NCBI RefSeq assembly: GCF_023715505.1
Contig: NZ_JAMBOH010000026.1
Coordinates: forward strand, 5,692-69,691
Origin: Neobacillus cucumis
GTDB taxonomy: Bacteria; Bacillota; Bacilli; Bacillales_B; DSM-18226
Reading direction: 5' to 3'
DNA: 64,000 nt
Below, one piece after another: positions 54,691-63,960 of the stretch. How positions within the stretch are numbered: position 1 is the first letter of the stretch; the number at the start of each line of letters is the position of its first letter. The notes beneath the pieces are model-generated. The model saw only the letters and a list, made by a program, of their open reading frames with translations. It had not been told where the DNA came from and did no database searches. Position numbers and translations under genes: made by a program.

Positions 54691-55332
54691 TCAATATAAA
54701 AGTGTTAGTACACTGAAATAGTGCATGATACTTCCGGCTATGACAAAAAGGTGCCATAAGGCATGGTGATATTTGAATCCCCTCCAAATGTAGAAAACAG
54801 ATCCAAAAGTATATAACAATCCACCTATAATTAAATATGTTAAACCAGAATGCTGCATGTGTTTGGTTAAAGGTTCCCAAGCAAATACAATTAACCAACC
54901 CATTAATACGTATAACGCAGTGGATGTGAATAAAAATTTCTTTACAAAAAAGGATTTAAAAACAGTTCCTCCAATTGCAAGCCCCCATACGATACCAAAA
55001 ATAGTCCACCCTAACCAACCTTTAACAACTAAAAACAGGAATGGTGTGTACGTTCCAGCGATAAAAAAATAGATAGAAGAATGGTCAAATATTTCAAATA
55101 AATCTTTAACTCTGCTGCCTTCAGGGAAAGCATGTAGCAGTGTAGAAGAAGTATACATTAAGAACATTGTAGAACCGAATAGAGTGAAACTGACAATATG
55201 CCAAGCGTTTCCGTATAATGAAGAAAATACAATTAGTAATATTAATGCTGCTATGCTAAGAAGAGCACCTATACCATGAGTAATTGAATTTGCGATTTCC
55301 TCGCCTTTGCTAAAAGTATGTGTGTTAGCCAT
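54691..55332 (-). CDS. Hemolysin III family protein (PAQR-type)
   Basis: A 213-residue membrane protein with seven hydrophobic helices. ATG 55332 is chosen (MANTHTFSKGEEIANS, gggag ten bases upstream); the longer frame adds an unlikely hydrophobic leader. The family metal-site residues are visible in NSITHGIGALLSI (His), FDHSSIYFFIAGTYTPF (Asp, His, Ser) and YHHALWHLFVIAGSIMHY (His cluster). The bacterial function is unresolved; membrane homeostasis or metal-dependent hydrolase activity is suspected. It is a single gene. Confidence 0.9.
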   Translation of the reverse strand: MANTHTFSKGEEIANSITHGIGALLSIAALILLIVFSSLYGNAWHIVSFTLFGSTMFLMYTSSTLLHAFPEGSRVKDLFEIFDHSSIYFFIAGTYTPFLFLVVKGWLGWTIFGIVWGLAIGGTVFKSFFVKKFLFTSTALYVLMGWLIVFAWEPLTKHMQHSGLTYLIIGGLLYTFGSVFYIWRGFKYHHALWHLFVIAGSIMHYFSVLTLLY

Positions 55333-55498
55333 AATAGTTTCACTCCCTATGTAATCAATAATTATTAATTGTAACAAGGTTAGTAGCATTAATGTAATAT
55401 ACATATGTCATATTTCGAAGAAGTGTTTCAAAAAGAATGAAATATACAAATGCCTTTGGGACGTTTAAATAGCGGATTAGTATAAAAAGTCTCAGCGT

Positions 55499-55531
55499 AA
55501 AAAAATAGAAGTCCATAATACTTAGACTTCT
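55499..55531 (-). terminator. Terminator of the AI-2E family gene
   Basis: On the minus strand agaagtc pairs with gacttct and runs into tattttttt. The rest of the 302-bp gap 55333-55634 shows nothing recognised. Confidence 0.75.
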
Positions 55532-55634
55532 AATTGTTGGCTGATTCTATATAATTTTAATTCCAGTTTTTTTGTTTTTCAGATAAGACAATATTTATAA
55601 TTAAAATTTTTCAAAGAAAAACTATGTCCACGGC

Positions 55635-56735
55635 TCAAGCTCCTTCTATTGTATTGGCTCCTTTCCTTGCTTTCAAAAATCGGACTAAGTTCAACACAAT
55701 GACTTTTGAAACCGCATAAGTTGGTACCGCTAAAACCATTCCAAGTACACCTGCCAGATTACCTGCAGCTAATAGAATAATAATAATCGTCGCCGGGTGC
55801 GTATCCAATGTTTTTCCTAAGATCAAAGGTGACAAGAAGTTCCCTTCTATCTGCTGAGCTACTAGTATAACGACTATAACCAATAGAGCCTTTGTTGGTG
55901 AATCAAAGAAAGCAATAAGTACTGCGGGCGCACCGCCAATGATTGGTCCAACATAAGGGATAATGTTGGTAAAAGAAATAATAAGTGCCATGATTAACGC
56001 GTACGGCATACCAATGATTAAAAATCCAATAAAAGCCAAGGTCCCGACTGCGAGGGCCACCAACACCTGCCCCTGGATGTAAGCTGACAGTGTCTCCCCT
56101 GTTTCTTTTAAAATTTTAAGGCCCTCATCTCTGTAATCGGTAGGAAAAAATTTCGAAACAGCTTTTGGAAATTTTTGGCCATCCTTTAACATGTAAAATA
56201 ATAAAAATGGGACAGTGACAAGAATGATCGCGATATTGGTGACCACACCAAAGAAACCCCTTATTCCGTTCGTCAGTTTGTTTGGCAGTGTATTCGCATA
56301 TTCCATTAACCGCTGTTGTACCGAGTCAATGATTTCACTCTGCTGAACCATTAAGTTTTTATATTGTGATGAATGAACTACATTATTAAAAAAATCAGTA
56401 GTTTTGTTGGCGAATAATGGCAAATTGTTGGCAAGTTCGGTTGCCTGTTTTGATACAGTTGGAACTAAACTGCCTATTGCCAAAACAAGAAGACCTGCAA
56501 ATCCAACATATATGATTAGGATTGCGGCTATCCTCGGAAGCTTTTTGCGTTCCAAAAAATTCACCAGAGGGTTTAAAAGGAAATATAGGAAACCGGTTAT
56601 CAAAATAGGAAAGAAAACCGTCGAGAAAAACACTCCTATAGGCTTAAACATAAATGAAATTTTTGTGGAAACGAAAATAATCGTTAAGATCAGCAAAATT
56701 TGAATTAACCAGAATTGCATTTTTGATTTTGACAC
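55635..56735 (-). CDS. AI-2E family transporter
   Basis: A 366-residue membrane protein. GTG 56735 (SKSKMQFWLIQ) has agagg eight bases upstream. It has the UPF0118 layout: two N-terminal helix pairs (ITGFLYFLLNPLVNFLERKK between them), a long extracytoplasmic stretch with QQSEIIDSVQQRLMEY, and a C-terminal helix bundle. The bundle contains GMPYALIMALIISFTNIIPY, GPIIGGAPAVLIAF and SPLILGKTLDTHPATIII. Members are linked to autoinducer-2 export or to sodium/proton exchange; the role here is not known. Confidence 0.9.
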   Translation of the reverse strand: MSKSKMQFWLIQILLILTIIFVSTKISFMFKPIGVFFSTVFFPILITGFLYFLLNPLVNFLERKKLPRIAAILIIYVGFAGLLVLAIGSLVPTVSKQATELANNLPLFANKTTDFFNNVVHSSQYKNLMVQQSEIIDSVQQRLMEYANTLPNKLTNGIRGFFGVVTNIAIILVTVPFLLFYMLKDGQKFPKAVSKFFPTDYRDEGLKILKETGETLSAYIQGQVLVALAVGTLAFIGFLIIGMPYALIMALIISFTNIIPYVGPIIGGAPAVLIAFFDSPTKALLVIVVILVAQQIEGNFLSPLILGKTLDTHPATIIIILLAAGNLAGVLGMVLAVPTYAVSKVIVLNLVRFLKARKGANTIEGA

Positions 56736-57010
56736 TACATATACCTCTTCCCTCACCTATTTTGATAAAAGTATAACAAAATCATGGGATTATATACAGT
56801 ATTATCCTTTAATCCTTAAGGATCCTTAATAAGGACCACAAGCCCCAGAGACATATCACCACAAATGCTCTAATCTTTACCTGTTTTTATTGCTGCAACG
56901 AGACTTATGTAGAAATAAATAAAACGGTTGTATTAAATCCTGAAAATCAATCTAAAATTAATATTGGTTTAATCTCGTTTTTAGATATATAATCAAAACA
57001 AGTAAAAAAG

Positions 57011-57022
57011 GAAAACGTTTTC
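57011..57022. promoter_or_regulatory. cre-like palindrome upstream of a 48-residue gene
   Basis: gaaaacgttttc is a perfect 12-bp palindrome 48 bp before the small gene at 57070 and matches the core of CcpA catabolite-response elements. The 313-bp gap 56757-57069 holds no other recognised feature. Confidence 0.5.
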
Positions 57023-57069
57023 AAAACTGTAGCCTCTTCGCTACTTCCCATAAATAAGGAGGATTTCAA

Positions 57070-57216
57070 ATGAGCCAAATTGAACGAGATTTTAAAGTGA
57101 AGCATTTATTAGAAAAACAAAAATTTAATGAGATAGAAATTGCCGTCATGACGGACCCACAGATTGAATATTATCACTGGCTCTATTTTGAAGACTCCGT
57201 TTACGATTATATGTAA
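57070..57216 (+). CDS. Small hypothetical protein (48 aa)
   Basis: A 48-residue acidic protein. A strong ribosome site (aaggagg, six bases before the ATG) and a terminator 40 bp downstream argue that it is real. The sequence begins MSQIERDFKVKHLLEK and ends YHWLYFEDSVYDYM: a charged helix followed by an aromatic, acidic tail. No family is recognised. It may be regulated through the palindrome just upstream. Confidence 0.7.
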   Translation: MSQIERDFKVKHLLEKQKFNEIEIAVMTDPQIEYYHWLYFEDSVYDYM

Positions 57217-57256
57217 GTAGAAAATGGATAAATGTAATAGTAACGAACAAAAATAT

Positions 57257-57303
57257 AACCTCTGTCAAAGTAGTGTCTATATACTTTTGACAGAGGTTTT
57301 TCG
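57257..57303 (+). terminator. Terminator of the 48-residue gene
   Basis: aacctctgtcaaagta pairs with tacttttgacagaggtt, a long stem ending in ttttt. Confidence 0.9.
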
Positions 57304-57321
57304 TATTCAAGGTAACTTAGG

Positions 57322-57371
57322 ATTAAAAAAATGCACCGCCAACTGTTAGCAGTCTAACAATTGGGGTGCAG
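57322..57371 (-). terminator. Terminator of the MMPL gene
   Basis: On the minus strand tgcaccccaattgttag pairs with ctaacagttggcggtgca and is followed by ttttttt. Confidence 0.9.
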
Positions 57372-57388
57372 TGTCTTCTAGCTCTTCC

Positions 57389-60300
57389 TTAGATTACTTT
57401 TTCCTCTAAACTTAAGTCATCTGCCTTTTTTCTTGAAAATATATTTCTTAGTGCATCTGGAAGTGCGATCATCGCCGGCAAAGATACAGGTAGTAGGATA
57501 AAGCAAAGCACTACAAGACCAGTAATGACAGCAATAGCCAATTCAAACATTAGCAATATTCCGGAAGGCATAAGTGTAGCAAAGGTGCCCCCAAGGATGA
57601 TAACTGCAGAAATGATGACCCCGCCAGTCTGCCTAGAAGCCAGAACGATTGCCTCTTTTGGTGACAATTGAGGATATTCCTTAAAGCGCATCATAAGGAA
57701 TATACTATAGTCCACGCCCAAGGCTACAATGATAATGAAAGAGAAGAATGGAACGAAGGAAGATATTCCTTCATACCCCAGCAAATCTATGAAAATATAA
57801 TTGATCATGAACATAGCTGTATAGTATGCTCCTACAAGAGAACCAGTGATGAAAACCGGAATCCAGAAAGATCTTATCACAAAGAACAGCACAAGTAATA
57901 CTCCGATAATCACGATAGCCGTTGTTTTATTCAAATCCCGGCTCAGAATATTATTCATATCGTTTGTGGTCGAACTTGGGCCTGAAACACCAGACTTTGC
58001 CTTTGAAAGGCTAGTGCCTTTAATTCCATCAGAAACAGTAGAATTTATTTTATTGATCGTACTTAAAGCTTCTTGGGAATAAGGATCAGCTTTCAAAACG
58101 ATAGTCATCTTTGTGATTTTTCTATCATTAGACATGTACACATCTAATGATTTTTTGAAGTTTTTGTCCGTCAACGCTTCTTTCGGAATAAAGAAGGTTT
58201 TATTTGTTTTAAATTGCGTCAAGAAACCATTTGTCTGTCCTAGTCCGTCAGAAATTTGCTTTAACCCATCGTTTACATCGGATAGCTTTTGTCCAAAAGT
58301 ACTGAAACCATTGAGACCAGCAGCAAGCTGCTCCTGTCCTGATTTCATTTGGCTAAGCCCAGCGGATACATTATTCATATTCGTTACAATGGTACCTATT
58401 CCTGAGGAAGCTTTCCCAAGACCGCTTTCAAGTTTTTTCAAACCATTTGCCATTTGGGACAATCCGCTGCCCATGGTGGCAAGATTTTTATTTGCTGTAC
58501 CAAAACCAGCAGTTACCGCATTATAATTTTCATTTAAGACCTTTATTCCTTCAGGTGTAATTGGACTTAAAGACGATGATAACTGATTGATTGTTTGCTT
58601 TAATGCTTGGTAATTAGCATCACTCTCTGAATCTGCATAACTATTTCCTAAAGCAGCCACCATTAATTGCATTTGCGAGAGAGCACTTTTCACACCAAGA
58701 AGTGCTTGCGCAGCATCTTGGTAATGGGTTCCCATCTCTTTGTATCCAGCCTGCATTTTTCCATAATTATCAGCTAACACGGCTACGCCGCTGCTCATCT
58801 TTGAGAGATTGTTTTCTATTGCAGCCATGCCGTTACTTATCGTTTGTGAATTATTTGCCCCATCATCAATACCAGCTTGGAGTTGCTTTAATCCATTGGT
58901 TAAGGCAGTCATTCCATCTTGAAGATTTGCCGTTCCATCCACCATTTGGTTGACCTTAGAAAAGTCTGCCGATCCAAGCTTTTCTTGAGCCAGCTTTAAT
59001 CCTTCATTTATTTGATCCACACCATTTTGAGTTTTTGAAATACCATCCGTAACGGACCCCATTTGACTGTCGACGTAGAAATCATCAATTTGCGTTCCCA
59101 GAGGTTGTGTGACCGAAGAAACCTGGTTAACTCCTTTGATGCTCTTGAGTCTTTCAGTTATGTTATCCACTACGGCAAGTGATTCATTATTATCAAGGGC
59201 TTTACTATTTTCGATGACAACCGTCGCAGGCATGGCCTGACCTTTACCAAAATGGTCCGCAACTAAATTAATGCCTTTAGAAGAAGGATATTTATTTCCA
59301 AGTTCACCAATGGTATCAAAATTAAGCTTTTCCTCGTGTAAATACACCATTGGTCCAATGATTAATAGGATAACGATCACTGGTAAAATCGGATGCTTGG
59401 TTGCAAACGAGGATGTCTTACCCCAGAACTTGTTTTCCTTATGTCCACCTACATTTTTGGAAGGCCAGAAAAGTTTTTGACCTAAAACTTTCATGATGAA
59501 AGGTGTTAGGGTCAAAATTTCCAGCAATAGGATCGTTACACCGATTACCACCACAACACCTGATTTATAAATTGGCGATTCAGCAAAAACGAGTGCAAGG
59601 AAAGCAATAAATACAGTTAGAATACTATAGGTTATCGTTTTACCCGCGGTCTTATAGGTATTGACAATCGCATCATCTATAGATTGGCCATGAGATAATT
59701 CCTCCCTAAAGCGATTAAAAAGAAGGATGTTGTAATCCGTACCAATCCCAAAGAGGATCAGTATAAGAAGCATTTGCGTAAGACTAGTAATCGGAAATCC
59801 TGCTTTATCAATTAATTGCGCTGCAATCCCCATGGAACAAAGATAGGAAAAGGCAACAGCCACTAATGATATCAAAGGAGTTACTATTGACCGAAACGCA
59901 ATGATTAGTACGACCAAAATAAAGATAACGGTCAATGCAGCACTCTTCTCTACCCCGCCTTGAGAGGCTTTTAGATAATCATTATTGATGAAGTCTTCAC
60001 CGCTTAGGTAGTATTCCACAGGTACTTTACTAAGTTTGCTATCTAGTTCTTTTTTAATCTCATCTACTTCTCTTGATTTCTTATCAAGCTTATAGCTTAC
60101 CAATAGAGTGGTACCATCTTTAGAAAATAAAGAGCTTTTCGCATCCGGCATGCTAAAGGGATCGATCATATCTGTAATACCTAGCTCTTGGCTGCTATTG
60201 CTAATAGCCTTGAGCGCGTGACCAATTTTGTTCATTTCATCTTCTGAGATTTTATCTTTATCGTAAAAAACGATAAGGTCGTTGGTTCCTTTAGCGGTAT

Positions 60301-60472
60301 CGAGCTTTTTTAAGATATGATCCGCGATGACTGATGGGCTTTCGCTATTTGCTCCTTGCTGCCCTTTTTGTCGAAGAATGGCATTGATGTCTGGCTGAAT
60401 GACTGTAAGCACTATCGTCGCAATTAGCCAAGTTGCGAATATAGCCCAACGGCCTTTTATGATCTTTCTCAC
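57389..60472 (-). CDS. MMPL/RND family transporter with coiled extracellular insert
   Basis: A 1,027-residue membrane transporter with two six-helix MMPL halves. Half one (residues about 10-370) has GIGTDYNILLFNRFREELSH, the proton-relay Asp region. Half two (about 820-1010) has IIIVALGVDYSIFLMMRFKE. Between them lies a very long extracytoplasmic insert (about 460-800) of heptad-like repeats (NQMVDGTANLQDGMTALTNG, GLSQMANGLKKLESGLG), as in YhgE/YdgH-like proteins. It starts at GTG 60472 after gggagg. It is divergent from a TetR regulator, which suggests drug or lipid export under TetR control. Confidence 0.92.
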   Translation of the reverse strand: MRKIIKGRWAIFATWLIATIVLTVIQPDINAILRQKGQQGANSESPSVIADHILKKLDTAKGTNDLIVFYDKDKISEDEMNKIGHALKAISNSSQELGITDMIDPFSMPDAKSSLFSKDGTTLLVSYKLDKKSREVDEIKKELDSKLSKVPVEYYLSGEDFINNDYLKASQGGVEKSAALTVIFILVVLIIAFRSIVTPLISLVAVAFSYLCSMGIAAQLIDKAGFPITSLTQMLLILILFGIGTDYNILLFNRFREELSHGQSIDDAIVNTYKTAGKTITYSILTVFIAFLALVFAESPIYKSGVVVVIGVTILLLEILTLTPFIMKVLGQKLFWPSKNVGGHKENKFWGKTSSFATKHPILPVIVILLIIGPMVYLHEEKLNFDTIGELGNKYPSSKGINLVADHFGKGQAMPATVVIENSKALDNNESLAVVDNITERLKSIKGVNQVSSVTQPLGTQIDDFYVDSQMGSVTDGISKTQNGVDQINEGLKLAQEKLGSADFSKVNQMVDGTANLQDGMTALTNGLKQLQAGIDDGANNSQTISNGMAAIENNLSKMSSGVAVLADNYGKMQAGYKEMGTHYQDAAQALLGVKSALSQMQLMVAALGNSYADSESDANYQALKQTINQLSSSLSPITPEGIKVLNENYNAVTAGFGTANKNLATMGSGLSQMANGLKKLESGLGKASSGIGTIVTNMNNVSAGLSQMKSGQEQLAAGLNGFSTFGQKLSDVNDGLKQISDGLGQTNGFLTQFKTNKTFFIPKEALTDKNFKKSLDVYMSNDRKITKMTIVLKADPYSQEALSTINKINSTVSDGIKGTSLSKAKSGVSGPSSTTNDMNNILSRDLNKTTAIVIIGVLLVLFFVIRSFWIPVFITGSLVGAYYTAMFMINYIFIDLLGYEGISSFVPFFSFIIIVALGVDYSIFLMMRFKEYPQLSPKEAIVLASRQTGGVIISAVIILGGTFATLMPSGILLMFELAIAVITGLVVLCFILLPVSLPAMIALPDALRNIFSRKKADDLSLEEKVI

Positions 60473-60711
60473 CTTGTATCCTCCCCGTTATCATCGTTTT
60501 AAAATTTTTATATTCTCATACTCACAATAAAACAACCAGTTATTATTCAAACACTCTGTTGATTTAATGGCGTAAAAAAAGTATATTAAATCTAATTCTT
60601 TGTAACAATAATCAATTTGAAAACTTGTGTTATTAAATAGACATCTTTATAAACTTTGTTCAATAAAAACTACATTAAAGTCTATTGACTTATGATTAGG
60701 AGGAGCATTAA

Positions 60712-61257
60712 ATGGTTGGGATAAAAGGAAACCGAAGAACATTGTATAGTAAAAAAGTAATTATCGATGCTTTTTTAAAGTTGCTTCAAGAAAAAAACTT
60801 AAATAAAATTACCGTTACCGATATTTGTAAAGAGGCAGATATTAATCGTGGAACTTTTTATTCCCATTATAATGATCCGTTTGATTTAATGAGAAATATC
60901 GAGGAAGAACTGATGGAGAAAATGATGAGTACCATTAATATCTCCGGAGACGAATCCATTAAAAATATACTTAATGATATCTTTAATTTGATACTTGAAA
61001 ATATTGAGCTATGTAAAATAATTTTTAATGAAAAAAATGGCTCGCATGTGCTAAATACCATTTTGAAATCTGCTTATGTAAGAACAATTGAAGAACAAAA
61101 AAAACGGTTTCCAAATGCTAATGAGACTCAATTAGAATATTGTTTCACTTATACAACAGGAGGAACCATTGAAATTGTACGGAAATGGATCAATGATGAT
61201 ATGAAACTTCCTGCTGAAGAAGTTATACGCATCTTACAGACTATGTACATGATCTAA
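60712..61257 (+). CDS. TetR family transcriptional regulator
   Basis: A 181-residue regulator with N-terminal helix-turn-helix KVIIDAFLKLLQEKNLNKIT, VTDICKEADINRGTFYSHYN, and a helical C-terminal ligand domain (GSHVLNTILKSAYVRTI, FTYTTGGTIEIVRKWI) of the DhaS/TetR_C_8 kind. A very strong aggagga site precedes the ATG. It is divergent from the MMPL transporter and presumably represses it. A weak inverted repeat (aatagac at 60636, gtctatt at 60680) lies in the 239-bp space between them and could be the operator. Confidence 0.9.
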   Translation: MVGIKGNRRTLYSKKVIIDAFLKLLQEKNLNKITVTDICKEADINRGTFYSHYNDPFDLMRNIEEELMEKMMSTINISGDESIKNILNDIFNLILENIELCKIIFNEKNGSHVLNTILKSAYVRTIEEQKKRFPNANETQLEYCFTYTTGGTIEIVRKWINDDMKLPAEEVIRILQTMYMI

Positions 61258-61347
61258 TCACTATAAAATTATTTTAATAATGAAAGATTGTAGATATCTA
61301 CTATAAATATCTATTCCGAGCCATTTAGAAACTTTTAAAAAGTCAAC

Positions 61348-61373
61348 GACCGTCAAGATAAATCTCGACGGTC
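61348..61373. terminator. Hairpin between converging TetR and DHA2 genes
   Basis: gaccgtc(a)aga and tct(c)gacggtc form an interrupted 10-bp stem. A short T-run follows only on the minus strand, so termination of the DHA2 gene is the likelier use. Confidence 0.55.
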
Positions 61374-61455
61374 TAATATCGGTTCTCCTAAATGTTTACA
61401 CGATTCAAGTTTCAATTCTCTTTCACACTTTTTCATACTTCAGATGTTGATTTCT

Positions 61456-62961
61456 TTAGTTTGTTTCCAATTTTCTTTGTTGTGCCTTTTCCATTTGAAC
61501 TTTGGACTCTATTTCAGAAGCTTGTTTAACCTTCTTTATAAATAAGGAAAGAAGTAATCCAATGATGCCGATACCAACAATGACAAAGTAAGCGTCATTT
61601 ATCCCCTGTATGGTCGCCTCCTTAATAAGCTGCCCTTGGGTCAAGCCCTTAGTAGCTGCAGTAGGAATCATATCCTGCAGATGTGATTTCGTTCTGTCCG
61701 ACATAACCGTAACAAGAAGCGACGTACCGACGGCCCCTGCCACTTGCCGAATCGTATTGCTTATGGCAGTTCCGTGTGCATTTAACTGCTGTGGCAGTTG
61801 ATTCAAACCAGCAGTCTGTAAAGGCATCATCATCAATGCCATCCCAATCCGGCGCCCCGTTGACATGAGAACCAAATAGGTATAACTTGTCGAGTCCGTT
61901 AAGTCCGTAAAACCAATGGTTGTGGCAATGGTAATAATCATTCCGATAACCGTTAGCCATTTCGCGCCAAATCGATCAAACAGCTTGCCGGTAACAGGCA
62001 TAAGAAAGCCCATTACAAGCGCACCCGGAAGTAGGAGAAGACCGGACTCAATCGCTGTGTAACCACGGACGTTTTGAAGATAAAGCGGAAGCAGCATCAT
62101 ATCCGCATACATGGCCATCGTAACCGCGATATTGATAATGGTCGTTAGAGAGAACATATTGTATTTGAATGCACGTAAGTCGAGCAATGGATTTTTCGAC
62201 TTTAACGCCCTCCACGAAAAGAGTGCAAGTGACAAAACTCCCACAGTAATCGTACTTAGTACCTCTATGTCTGACCATCCTAGGCTTCCTGCTCGGCTGA
62301 AGCCATAGAGTAATGCGCCAAATCCAATGGTAGAGAGCACAACACTTTGGATATCGAGTTTCGTCTTGATTGGTTCGGATACATTTCGGAGATAAATGAA
62401 CCCTAGTACAATAACAATGACAGCAAATGGAATCATACCGTAAAACATCGTTTCCCATTTGTAGTTTTCAATAATATAGCCGGCAATGGTAGGCCCAATG
62501 GCTGGGGCAAAAATAATCGCAAGCCCGACCATCCCCATGGCTGCTCCTCGTTTGTTAGGAGGAAAGATGGTCAAAATGACATTCGTTAAGAGCGGCATGA
62601 TGATTCCTGCACCAGCCGCCTGAATCATGCGTCCGGTCAATAATAAAGGAAATCCCGTTGCAATAGCAGAAACGATGGTCCCTGCTAAAAAGATAAACAT
62701 GGAAGCTTGAAAAAGCTGACGGGTAGTAAATCGCTGCATAAAGTAAGCGGTAATGGGGATCAAGACACCGTTTACCAGCATGTAACCTGTCGTTAACCAC
62801 TGTGCTGTTGCAGCTGTGATTTTAAATTCGACCATTAATTCAGGAGTAGCGACGCTCATGAGTGTTTGGTTTAAGGTTGCAAGGAAAGCACCTAAAATCA
62901 TTATGAACATGATAGGCCCTTTTTTTATTGAATTTGTGACAATTTTATGATTATTAGCCAA
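61456..62961 (-). CDS. DHA2 family MFS multidrug transporter (EmrB/QacA-like, LmrB-type)
   Basis: A 501-residue drug:proton antiporter with 14 helices. TTG 62961 (ANNHKIVTNSIKKGPIMF) is preferred, with aaagga ten bases upstream; the longer frame starts inside a probable operator. The family motifs are GAFLATLNQTLMSVATPEL in helix 1, QWLTTGYMLVNGVLIPITAY in helix 2, GAGIIMPLLTNVILTIFPP and GMVGLAIIFAPAIGPTIAG (motif C). It is divergent from a TetR gene. Confidence 0.92.
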   Translation of the reverse strand: MANNHKIVTNSIKKGPIMFIMILGAFLATLNQTLMSVATPELMVEFKITAATAQWLTTGYMLVNGVLIPITAYFMQRFTTRQLFQASMFIFLAGTIVSAIATGFPLLLTGRMIQAAGAGIIMPLLTNVILTIFPPNKRGAAMGMVGLAIIFAPAIGPTIAGYIIENYKWETMFYGMIPFAVIVIVLGFIYLRNVSEPIKTKLDIQSVVLSTIGFGALLYGFSRAGSLGWSDIEVLSTITVGVLSLALFSWRALKSKNPLLDLRAFKYNMFSLTTIINIAVTMAMYADMMLLPLYLQNVRGYTAIESGLLLLPGALVMGFLMPVTGKLFDRFGAKWLTVIGMIITIATTIGFTDLTDSTSYTYLVLMSTGRRIGMALMMMPLQTAGLNQLPQQLNAHGTAISNTIRQVAGAVGTSLLVTVMSDRTKSHLQDMIPTAATKGLTQGQLIKEATIQGINDAYFVIVGIGIIGLLLSLFIKKVKQASEIESKVQMEKAQQRKLETN

Positions 62962-63000
62962 TTCTCTCTTATCCTTTCTATTTTGAATATAGACTTTTTT

Positions 63001-63028
63001 TACAATGTGTTTAATAATTAACATTGTA
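63001..63028. promoter_or_regulatory. Probable TetR operator
   Basis: tacaatgt (63001-63008) and acattgta (63021-63028) form a perfect 8-bp inverted repeat with a 12-bp spacer in the divergent region between the DHA2 and TetR genes. The size and symmetry fit QacR/TetR-type operators. Confidence 0.65.
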
Positions 63029-63187
63029 TAAATTACTTTATAATGAGATCGTTGGTTCTGACAACAGACAATTTCTGAGGATGTGTAAATTAGTTATCGT
63101 TTATTCGAATTTTGTTGTGAAAGCCGAAAATAATAGACAGAACTGAAGTTTTTGTAAATTACCAAATAATAGGAAGGGGGATTAGGC

Positions 63188-63772
63188 ATGACAAACAATG
63201 CAAAGCAACGAGTAGATCCTCGAATCCTTCGTACGCGCCAATTGATCAAGGATGCATTCATCGATTTGCTGCAGGAGATGGAAATCAATAAAATTACGGT
63301 TAATCGGATTGCAGAACGCGCCACTATCAATCGTGTTACGTTTTATCTACATTACAATGATATTCAAGACATGCTGGAGAAAATGGCGCAAGAAATGGCC
63401 GAGGATATTGAGTCGATTATCAATAGTACGACGACTAGCCATATTTCCTCTGAAGAGATTGGATGGTTCAAACTTGAAACACTGCTTGAGCATTTAGCCG
63501 AAAATGCCAAATTCTATAAAGTCGTCCTTGGTTCCAGACGAACTCCTATCTTTACAGAGCGTTTGTTGAGCATCATTTCTGAAACCATAACAGAGAGTGT
63601 CGAAAATAACTCCTTGCTTGCTACTAAAGGCATTCAAAGGGATATCGCTATTTGGCATGGTTCATCTGCTCTAATTGGTACGATTTCAGCGTGGTTACGT
63701 AAGGATATGCCCTATACACCGCAATTTCTTGCCAAGCAGTTATCGATCCTTTTTTCAAATAGTAAGAAATAA
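63188..63772 (+). CDS. TetR family transcriptional regulator
   Basis: A 194-residue regulator with helix-turn-helix RQLIKDAFIDLLQEMEINKI, TVNRIAERATINRVTFYLHY and a helical effector domain (FKLETLLEHLAENAKFYKVV, WHGSSALIGTISAWLRKDMP). It is clearly related to the TetR protein at 60712. A ggaaggggg site precedes the ATG. It is divergent from the DHA2 exporter, whose promoter region carries a matching inverted repeat, so it is likely its drug-responsive repressor. Confidence 0.9.
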   Translation: MTNNAKQRVDPRILRTRQLIKDAFIDLLQEMEINKITVNRIAERATINRVTFYLHYNDIQDMLEKMAQEMAEDIESIINSTTTSHISSEEIGWFKLETLLEHLAENAKFYKVVLGSRRTPIFTERLLSIISETITESVENNSLLATKGIQRDIAIWHGSSALIGTISAWLRKDMPYTPQFLAKQLSILFSNSKK

Positions 63773-63822
63773 GAGGATTTACATCATGAATAAGTGCAAA
63801 ACAAAATTCCATATTGAACAAA

Positions 63823-63852
63823 ATAAATCGGGTATAAACCCGATTTTAATTT
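63823..63852 (+). terminator. Terminator of the second TetR gene
   Basis: aaatcgggt pairs with acccgattt, followed by taattttt. Confidence 0.8.
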
Positions 63853-63906
63853 TTGTAGTGTTATTGAGTAAAAAAGAGGCTGGGACAAAACCCACCTCTA
63901 AGATGA

Positions 63907-63960
63907 AAAAGCCGGTGGAATTTTACGATAAGTAAAATTTCACCGGCTTTGATTTTTTTT
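63907..63960 (+). terminator. Strong second hairpin at the window end
   Basis: aaagccggtggaattttac pairs with gtaaaatttcaccggcttt almost perfectly and is followed by gatttttttt. It is preceded by gaggctgggacaaaaccc, a word often seen next to such hairpins in Firmicutes. Confidence 0.75.

Noticed and set aside
60636..60686. Inverted repeat aatagac...gtctatt between MMPL and TetR genes as operator
   Set aside because: The 7-bp arms are 37 bp apart in AT-rich DNA, too weak to list as its own feature; mentioned only in the TetR entry.
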